Shown: one piece after another, positions 54,560 through 64,000 of the stretch | How positions within the stretch are numbered: the stretch's first letter is position 1 | Layout of the letters: the number at the start of each line of letters is the position of its first letter | Assembly: GCF_029338175.1 (NCBI RefSeq) | Contig: NZ_CP119862.1 | Coordinates: 4,806,839 to 4,870,838, forward strand | DNA length: 64,000 nucleotides | Direction: 5' to 3' | From: Citrobacter enshiensis | Lineage (GTDB): Bacteria > Pseudomonadota > Gammaproteobacteria > Enterobacterales > Enterobacteriaceae | Position numbers and translations under genes: made by a program | The notes under the pieces: model-generated | The model's database searches: none | Seen by the model: the letters and a program-made list of their open reading frames with translations, nothing else | Told to the model about the DNA's origin: nothing

Positions 54560-56080
54560 ATGTCACTTTCGATTGTTCACACTCGCGCCGCCCTTGGCGT
54601 TAATGCCCCCCCTATAACTATCGAGGTCCATATCAGCAATGGCCTTCCTGGTTTAACCATGGTGGGATTACCTGAAACCACAGTAAAAGAGGCTCGCGAT
54701 CGGGTGCGCAGCGCCATTATCAATAGTGGGTATGAATTTCCGGCGAAGAAAATCACGATCAACCTCGCCCCGGCCGATCTCCCCAAAGAGGGAGGGAGAT
54801 ATGATTTACCTATCGCTGTCGCGCTTCTGACTGCATCAGAGCAGTTAACAACACACAGACTTAGCGAATATGAATTAGTAGGTGAATTGGCGCTTACAGG
54901 GGCGTTACGCGGCGTTCCCGGAGCGATTTCGAGCGCAACAGAAGCGATTCGTGCTGGCAGGAGAATTATTGTCGCCAGTGATAATGCCGCTGAAGTCGGT
55001 TTAATCAGTGGCGAGGGGTGCCTGATAGCCGATCATTTGCAATCCGTATGCGCATTTCTGGAAGGTAAGCATGAGCTTGAAAGGCCTGTAACTGGCGATC
55101 TGGCTTCCGCTGCGTCATCGGATGATCTCAGTGATGTCATAGGCCAGGAACAAGGAAAGCGAGGACTGGAAATTACAGCATCGGGTGGCCATAACTTGCT
55201 ACTGATAGGGCCTCCCGGCACAGGAAAAACAATGCTTGCCAGTCGCTTAAATGGGCTGCTTCCACCGCTCAGCAACGAAGCAGCATTGGAGAGTGCAGCG
55301 ATTCTAAGTCTGGTAAATTCCGACACCGTACAAAAGCACTGGAAGCAGCGCCCATTTCGCTCACCTCACCACAGTGCATCATTAGCCGCCATGGTCGGTG
55401 GTGGCTCAATACCCGCCCCAGGAGAAATCTCGCTGGCGCACAATGGCATTCTGTTTCTTGATGAACTGCCTGAATTTGAACGACGTACGCTGGACGCGCT
55501 GCGGGAACCCATTGAGTCCGGGAAAATTCATCTTTCCCGCACGCGAGCTAAAATTACCTATCCCGCACGTTTCCAGTTGATTGCGGCCATGAATCCCAGT
55601 CCCACAGGTCACTATCAGGGAAACCATAATCGCTGTACTCCTGAGCAGACACTGCGCTATCTCAACCGTCTATCCGGTCCCTTTCTCGATCGCTTTGATC
55701 TTTCACTTGAGATCCCACTCCCACCACCAGGCATTCTCAGCCAGCCGATAGCCAAAGGAGAAGATAGTTTTACGGTTAAACAACGTGTTATCGCTGCCCA
55801 GGAACGTCAGTACACACGACAGGGGAAATTAAACGCGCAAATGAATACTCAGGAAATTCGGAAGTACTGCAACTTGCTCAGTGATGATGCACACTGGCTT
55901 GAGGAAACGCTGCTGCAGTTGGGGTTATCTGTACGCGCCTGGCAACGACTACTGAAAGTTGCACGTACCATTGCCGATATTGATCACTCAGACGGTATTA
56001 AACGACAGCACTTGCAAGAAGCCGTCGGCTATCGGGCGATAGACAGACTACTCATTCATCTGCAGAAACTGCTGGCATAA
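54560..56080 (+). CDS. yifB: YifB/ComM-family AAA+ helicase
   Basis: 506-residue member of the Mg-chelatase-like YifB/ComM family. An N-terminal Lon-like subdomain (residues 1-170) is followed by an AAA+ core with Walker A GPPGTGKT at 217-224, Walker B ILFLDELPEF near 293-302, and a C-terminal Mg-chelatase domain. ComM is a branch-migration helicase in natural transformation; the role in enterics is unknown. AGGAGG sits just before the ATG at 54560 (MSLSIVHTRA). A shared terminator separates it from maoP. Confidence 0.93.
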   Translation: MSLSIVHTRAALGVNAPPITIEVHISNGLPGLTMVGLPETTVKEARDRVRSAIINSGYEFPAKKITINLAPADLPKEGGRYDLPIAVALLTASEQLTTHRLSEYELVGELALTGALRGVPGAISSATEAIRAGRRIIVASDNAAEVGLISGEGCLIADHLQSVCAFLEGKHELERPVTGDLASAASSDDLSDVIGQEQGKRGLEITASGGHNLLLIGPPGTGKTMLASRLNGLLPPLSNEAALESAAILSLVNSDTVQKHWKQRPFRSPHHSASLAAMVGGGSIPAPGEISLAHNGILFLDELPEFERRTLDALREPIESGKIHLSRTRAKITYPARFQLIAAMNPSPTGHYQGNHNRCTPEQTLRYLNRLSGPFLDRFDLSLEIPLPPPGILSQPIAKGEDSFTVKQRVIAAQERQYTRQGKLNAQMNTQEIRKYCNLLSDDAHWLEETLLQLGLSVRAWQRLLKVARTIADIDHSDGIKRQHLQEAVGYRAIDRLLIHLQKLLA

Positions 56081-56107
56081 AAAAAGGGCAAAATGCCCTT
56101 TTTTTAT
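56079..56107. terminator. Bidirectional terminator between yifB and maoP
   Basis: AAAAAAGGGCA and TGCCCTTTTTTT form a stem with T runs on both strands between the convergent stops. Confidence 0.92.
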
Positions 56108-56445
56108 TAATCGTCAGATTCGGTGTAATCTTCAGCACCTTCCATCTGCGGCTTACCACCAGACAGCGTGTGAAAACGCTTGGGACGCTTGATACGCGTC
56201 ATGTATTTAGACCAAACGCGTTCAGCCTCTGTAACAGGTTCACGTTCGCCACGACATACCGCGACAAACAGTTTTTCTTCTTCAGTGACTGGCTCACGTT
56301 TACCCAGATCCAGCTCATTAAAGGCATAACCATAACGTTCAAGCAGTTGTGCCTCTTTGATGGTGAAATCACCATGACGAGAGAATCCACGAGGATAATA
56401 TTTATTGTCGAAATATCGATTAGTCGTCGTAAAGCTTTCCGCCAT
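56107..56445 (-). CDS. maoP: Macrodomain Ori protein MaoP
   Basis: 112-residue protein (YifE, DUF413) that organises the Ori macrodomain through the nearby cis site maoS in E. coli. The sequence is basic and aromatic at its N-terminus ([22 protein letters not shown]) with an acidic C-terminal tail. It is divergent from hdfR; the 118-bp gap (56446-56563) is where maoS is expected, but I did not define it. Confidence 0.92.
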   Translation of the reverse strand: MAESFTTTNRYFDNKYYPRGFSRHGDFTIKEAQLLERYGYAFNELDLGKREPVTEEEKLFVAVCRGEREPVTEAERVWSKYMTRIKRPKRFHTLSGGKPQMEGAEDYTESDD

Positions 56446-56563
56446 CCTGCACGCTCCTAATTCTTTGGCCGAGCTATTTATGGCGCGGAGTATTAGTTAC
56501 GCTTGACAGAGTGTAAAACAAAAGATTTAAATCATAACGACAAATAATTTTGCGGAGAGCATT

Positions 56564-57397
56564 GTGGATACGGAATTGTTGAAAACTTTCCTGGAAGTGA
56601 GTCGGACACGCCACTTTGGTCGGGCAGCAGAAGCACTCTATCTGACTCAATCAGCAGTAAGTTTTCGTATTAGACAACTGGAAAATCAGCTTGGCGTGAA
56701 CCTGTTCACTCGCCACAGAAACAATATCCGTTTAACTGCGGCCGGAGAGAAACTTCTGCCTTACGCAGAAACACTGATGAATACGTGGCAGGCCGCACGC
56801 AAAGAGGTCGCACATACGTCACGGCATAATGAATTTTCTATCGGTGCCAGCGCCTCTCTCTGGGAGTGCATGCTAAATGGCTGGCTGGGGCGGCTGTACC
56901 AGTCTCAGGACCCGCAAACCAGTCTGCAATTTGAGGCCAGAATCGCTCAGAGACAGTCGTTAGTTAAGCAACTCCATGAGCGCCAGCTGGATCTGCTGAT
57001 TACCAGTGAAGCGCCCAAAATGGACGAATTTAGTAGCCAGCTTCTCGGCCACTTCACATTAGCGCTTTACAGCGCGACGCCATCACGAACAAAAGACGAG
57101 TTGAATTACTTACGTCTTGAGTGGGGCCCAGACTTTCAACAACATGAAACAGGGCTGATCGCGAGTGAGGACATCCCTGTACTCACAACCAGTTCAGCAG
57201 AACTCGCACGGCAGCAACTTTCTCCCCTCAACGGTTGCAGTTGGCTACCGGTGACCTGGGCTAAAGAGAAAGGTGGACTCCACACGGTAACTGATAGCTC
57301 AACGCTTTCACGGCCGTTATATGCAATATGGCTACAAAATAGCGATAAAAATGCGTTAATTCGCGATCTTCTAAAAACAAGCGTACTGGAAGATTAA
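56564..57397 (+). CDS. hdfR: LysR-type regulator HdfR
   Basis: LysR-family regulator, 277 residues. The N-terminal winged [24 protein letters not shown] is at residues 16-36. E. coli HdfR represses flhDC and activates gltBD (established knowledge). The GTG at 56564 with GGAG upstream gives (M)[10 protein letters not shown]. The C-terminus ends SVLED, two residues shorter than K-12. Confidence 0.94.
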   Translation: MDTELLKTFLEVSRTRHFGRAAEALYLTQSAVSFRIRQLENQLGVNLFTRHRNNIRLTAAGEKLLPYAETLMNTWQAARKEVAHTSRHNEFSIGASASLWECMLNGWLGRLYQSQDPQTSLQFEARIAQRQSLVKQLHERQLDLLITSEAPKMDEFSSQLLGHFTLALYSATPSRTKDELNYLRLEWGPDFQQHETGLIASEDIPVLTTSSAELARQQLSPLNGCSWLPVTWAKEKGGLHTVTDSSTLSRPLYAIWLQNSDKNALIRDLLKTSVLED

Positions 57398-57476
57398 GGT
57401 AGTAGGATCTGGCAAGGATGCCGGGTGAAATGCAATGACAGGTAATATGGGCACTACTTTCAGGCAAATTTTAGGC

Positions 57477-57510
57477 AAAAAAAATCCTTAGCAAAAATGC
57501 TAAGGATTAT
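57477..57510. terminator. Terminator of the rrnC-type operon
   Basis: AATCCTTAGCA and TGCTAAGGATT form an 11-bp stem. On the minus strand it is followed by T7 and lies 4 bp after the tRNA-Trp CCA. It can also stop hdfR transcripts. Confidence 0.92.
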
Positions 57511-57513
57511 TTC

Positions 57514-57589
57514 TGGCAGGGGCGGAGAGACTCGAACTCGCGACACCCGGTTTTGGAGACCGGTGCTCTACCAACTGAGCTACGCCCCT
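57514..57589 (-). tRNA. trpT: tRNA-Trp (anticodon CCA)
   Basis: 76 nt with encoded CCA and intact acceptor stem AGGGGCG/CGCCCCT. Anticodon CCA is in GGTCTCCAAAACC. The T-stem reads GCGAG against CTCTC, leaving a C-U mismatch at pair 50-64 where E. coli has G-U. It is last gene of the rrn transcript. Confidence 0.95.
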
Positions 57590-57603
57590 AAATTTTCTTA
57601 TCA

Positions 57604-57630
57604 TTAAGCCTGCTAAGATAGCAGGCTTAA
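57604..57630. repeat. Perfect 12-bp hairpin between tRNA-Asp and tRNA-Trp
   Basis: TTAAGCCTGCTA, loop AGA, TAGCAGGCTTAA. A T-rich tract follows on the plus strand only (ATTTTCT). It may be a processing signal in the rrn tail or a block to antisense transcription. Confidence 0.75.
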
Positions 57631-57642
57631 TTTTCTAATAAG

Positions 57643-57719
57643 TGGCGGAACGGACGGGACTCGAACCCGCGACCCCCTGCGTGACAGGCAGGTATTCTAA
57701 CCAACTGAACTACCGCTCC
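57643..57719 (-). tRNA. aspT: tRNA-Asp (anticodon GTC)
   Basis: 77 nt with encoded CCA. The acceptor is GGAGCGG/CCGTTCC with a G-U pair, and anticodon GTC is in CCTGTCACG. It lies 49 bp after 5S, the standard rrnC tail. Confidence 0.96.
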
Positions 57720-57768
57720 ACCGAATTTTTCTACAACTACCGGAATACTCCGGTTACTGCTTAATTTG

Positions 57769-57888
57769 ATGCCTGGCAGTTCCCTACTCTCGCATGGGGA
57801 GACCCCACACTACCATCGGCGCTACGGCGTTTCACTTCTGAGTTCGGCATGGGGTCAGGTGGGACCACCGCGCTACAGCCGCCAGGCA
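57769..57888 (-). rRNA. rrfC: 5S ribosomal RNA
   Basis: 120 nt. The 5' TGCCTGGCGGC pairs with the 3' GCCAGGCAT. It is full length with no indel seen against the enterobacterial consensus. Confidence 0.96.
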
Positions 57889-57978
57889 AATTCTGTTTAT
57901 TAACCCGCTTTTCGCCGGTTAATCTTATCTGTATCAAGCTGAATTTCGTGTCTCTTCGCCAAAACACCTTTGGCGTTG

Positions 57979-60890
<2,912 letters not shown>

Positions 60891-61022
60891 TCACAACCCG
60901 AAGGTGTTTCGTAAAACACATCGTGTTGCGAAAATTTGAGAGACTCGAACACACCGCTTATCTGTTCTTATTACGGGAGAACAGACACAGTGTGTCGTTT
61001 CAATTTTCAGCTTGATCCAGAT

Positions 61023-61036
61023 TTTTAAAGAGCAAA
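61023..61036 (-). promoter_or_regulatory. boxA antitermination site in the 16S-23S spacer
   Basis: TTGCTCTTTAAAAA on the minus strand matches the rrn spacer boxA (TGCTCTTTA core), between tRNA-Glu and 23S. It re-arms the Nus antitermination complex. Confidence 0.75.
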
Positions 61037-61109
61037 TATCTCAAACATGACTCGGAAGTCAGTTTTGAAGATACTGAGGCAGGGTGACTTTCACTCACGA
61101 ACCAGCAAG

Positions 61110-61187
61110 TGGCGTCCCCTAGGGGATTCGAACCCCTGTTACCGCCGTGAAAGGGCGGTGTCCCTGGGCCTCTAGACGAAGGGGGAC
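61110..61187 (-). tRNA. gltU: tRNA-Glu (anticodon TTC), with two extra bases
   Basis: Spacer tRNA of the rrn operon with encoded CCA and anticodon TTC in CCCTTTCACGG. The gene is 78 nt, not the usual 76. The 5' acceptor strand reads GTCCCCCTTCG where E. coli has GTCCCCTTCG, and the D-arm reads CCCAGGGACACC where E. coli has CCCAGGACACC. Both are one-base homopolymer gains and would spoil the acceptor/D-arm register. Sequence error is more likely than a true variant. Confidence 0.9.
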
Positions 61188-61271
61188 ACTTAAGTCTCAA
61201 TCGCAAGACGCCTTGCTATTTACTTTTCATCAACAATCTGTGTGAGCACTACAAAGGCAGGTTCTTTAAGG

Positions 61272-62816
<1,545 letters not shown>

Positions 62817-62948
62817 AAGTTTGATGCTCATAGAATTAAACTTCGTAATGAATTACGTATGTTCACTCTTGAGACTTGGTATTCATTTTTCGTCTTGCGA
62901 CGTTAAGAATCCGTATCTTCGAGTGCCCACACAGATTGTCTGATAAAT

Positions 62949-62960
62949 TGTTAAAGAGCA
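62949..62960 (-). promoter_or_regulatory. boxA antitermination site in the rrn leader
   Basis: TGCTCTTTAACA on the minus strand, 133 bp upstream of the 16S 5' end. This is the exact enterobacterial leader boxA bound by NusB-S10. Confidence 0.88.
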
Positions 62961-62998
62961 GTGCAACGCGGCTTTCGCTCACCGTTGCGAGGTCCCGT

Positions 62999-63026
62999 AT
63001 AATACGTTTTCCTCATTCAGAGTCAA
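62999..63026 (-). promoter_or_regulatory. rrn P2 promoter
   Basis: -35 TTGACT (63026-63021) and -10 TATTAT (63004-62999) with a 16-bp spacer, the standard P2 arrangement downstream of P1. Confidence 0.85.
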
Positions 63027-63117
63027 GCATTTAATTTTGCTTTTCTCTACGAGGTTCTCAGTGGAACCCCGCTGACCCGGCGGCTTGCGTGCCGTTGTTC
63101 CGTGTCAGTGGAGGCGC

Positions 63118-63145
63118 ATTATAGGGAGTTATTTCCGGCTGACAA
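63118..63145 (-). promoter_or_regulatory. rrn P1 promoter
   Basis: -35 TTGTCA (63145-63140), -10 TATAAT (63123-63118), 16-bp spacer, followed by the GC-rich discriminator GCGCC typical of stringently controlled P1. The A/T-rich sequence just upstream (63146-63200) is the expected UP element and Fis region. The yieP promoter must share this 481-bp gap. Confidence 0.88.
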
Positions 63146-63297
63146 GCGGAAATTTGAAATAACCTTCCGAGTGTCTCTTTTTTCACCAAAACCACCATTA
63201 AGACGCCACAAAATAAGCAAATTGTCGTTTTTGCAGCCGCAATCACACTTCCTGGTGGCATACTAAAGAGTGAGAATTCGAGAAAGGAAGACCATTC

Positions 63298-64000
63298 ATG
63301 CCTTTAAGCGCACAACAGTTAGCCGCACAGAAAAATCTTTCCTATGTTCTGGCCGAAAAGCTGGCGCAGCGGATATTAAAAGGTGAATACGCACCCGGAA
63401 CCATTCTGCCCGGTGAAATAGAGTTAGGTTCACAATTTGGCGTAAGCCGTACCGCAGTGCGTGAAGCCGTGAAAACATTAACCGCCAAAGGCATGGTTTT
63501 ACCACGTCCACGAATTGGTACACGGGTGATGCCGCAAGCGAACTGGAATTTTCTCGATCAGGAGTTGCTCACCTGGTGGATGACAGAAGAAAACCTCCAT
63601 CAGGTCATCGAACATTTTCTGGTGATGCGCATTAGCCTGGAGCCTCAGGCATGTTTACTGGCAGCAACAATAGGTACAGCTGAACAGAAGGCATATCTGA
63701 ACGCATTAATGGAAGAGATGGGTTGCGCTGAAAAAGAACTTTAAGCGTGAGCGCTGGGTTGAAGTCGATATGGCCTGGCATGAGCACATCTATAAGATGA
63801 GTGCTAATCCCTTTCTTATCTCTTTTGCGACCTTATTCCATTCTGTCTACCACACCTACTTTACCTCTATTACTTATAACGACGTGGTGAAGCTTGATTT
63901 GCACCAGGCTATTGTCGATGCAATAGAAAAAAGCGATGGCGAACTCGCCTTCAAAGCTTGTCAGGCATTACTCATTGCGCCAAACGAGCTACCAGACAAA
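63298..64000 (+). pseudogene. yieP: YieP, FadR-type GntR regulator, frameshifted (3' end outside window)
   Basis: GntR-family regulator. The N-terminal winged HTH (GEIELGSQFGVSRTAVREAVKTL, residues about 40-62) and the start of the FadR-type effector domain are intact for 145 codons. An extra G in the run GGG at 63720-63722 shifts the frame, and translation stops at 63742-63744. Removing one G restores MVALKKNFKRERWVEVD and then an open frame to the window end (234 codons so far), closely following E. coli YieP. It lies 0.5 kb from the rRNA gene set that shows the same kind of indel, so it may be sequence error rather than a true pseudogene. The ATG at 63298 follows a GAAAGGAAG ribosome site. 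Confidence 0.88.

Overview
The window is backbone chromosome of an enterobacterium, most likely a Citrobacter of the C. freundii complex. Gene order and protein sequence follow E. coli K-12 / Salmonella from yigL to yieP (the rep, ilv, rho, wec, hem, cya and rrnC neighbourhood). The 16S gene has the variable-region-1 signature typical of Citrobacter (around 62715-62750). ilvG is intact, unlike K-12, and two small K-12 gene pairs (yigFG between rarD and corA; aslBA between hemY and the tRNA cluster) are absent. The species assignment is an inference from memory of these signatures, not from a database search.

Layout. 1-8.4 kb: membrane lipid and transport genes (yigL, pldB, rhtB, rhtC, recQ, pldA, yigI, rarD, corA). 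8.7-14.3 kb: the dapF-yigA-xerC-yigB-uvrD operon preceded by lptM. 14.5-22 kb: cyaY, cyaA and the divergent hemCDXY operon. 22-24.5 kb: the small RNA GlmZ with a sigma-54 promoter and three GlrR-type sites, a Pro-Leu-His-Arg tRNA cluster, and yifK. 24.7-37.5 kb: the complete enterobacterial common antigen cluster wecA-wzzE-wecBC-rffGH-wecDE-wzxE-wecF-wzyE-wecG. 37.7-45 kb: rho, trxA, rhlB, gppA, rep, ppiC. 45-54.2 kb: ilvC/ilvY and the attenuated operon ilvL-X-G-M-E-D-A. 54.5-57.4 kb: yifB, maoP, hdfR. 57.5-63.2 kb: an rrnC-type operon on the minus strand (16S, tRNA-Glu, 23S, 5S, tRNA-Asp, tRNA-Trp). 63.3-64 kb: yieP, frameshifted and cut by the window edge.

How the genes work together. The wec cluster builds the common-antigen trisaccharide on undecaprenyl phosphate, flips it, polymerises it and sets its length. 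The ilv cluster encodes the common valine/isoleucine branch plus threonine deaminase, under attenuation by ilvL; ilvC is controlled separately by IlvY. hemC and hemD make uroporphyrinogen III next to divergent cyaA, with cyaY (iron delivery) on the far side of cyaA. uvrD carries its own SOS box inside a cell-wall/recombination operon.

I found no mobile element, prophage, CRISPR array, defence island or other accessory system, and nothing that looks like an undescribed system. The strongest anomaly concerns sequence quality or integrity. From about 58 to 63.8 kb, the 16S, tRNA-Glu and probably 23S genes and yieP carry many single-base homopolymer indels in positions that are near-invariant, while every protein gene in the preceding 57 kb is open. 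Sequencing or assembly error in the rRNA repeat is the likeliest cause. Biological points worth a second look are the rhoL leader that has lost its ATG, the ten-copy Ala-Pro hexanucleotide repeat in hemX, the GlrR/sigma-54 architecture upstream of glmZ, and a 42-codon candidate leader ORF upstream of corA.
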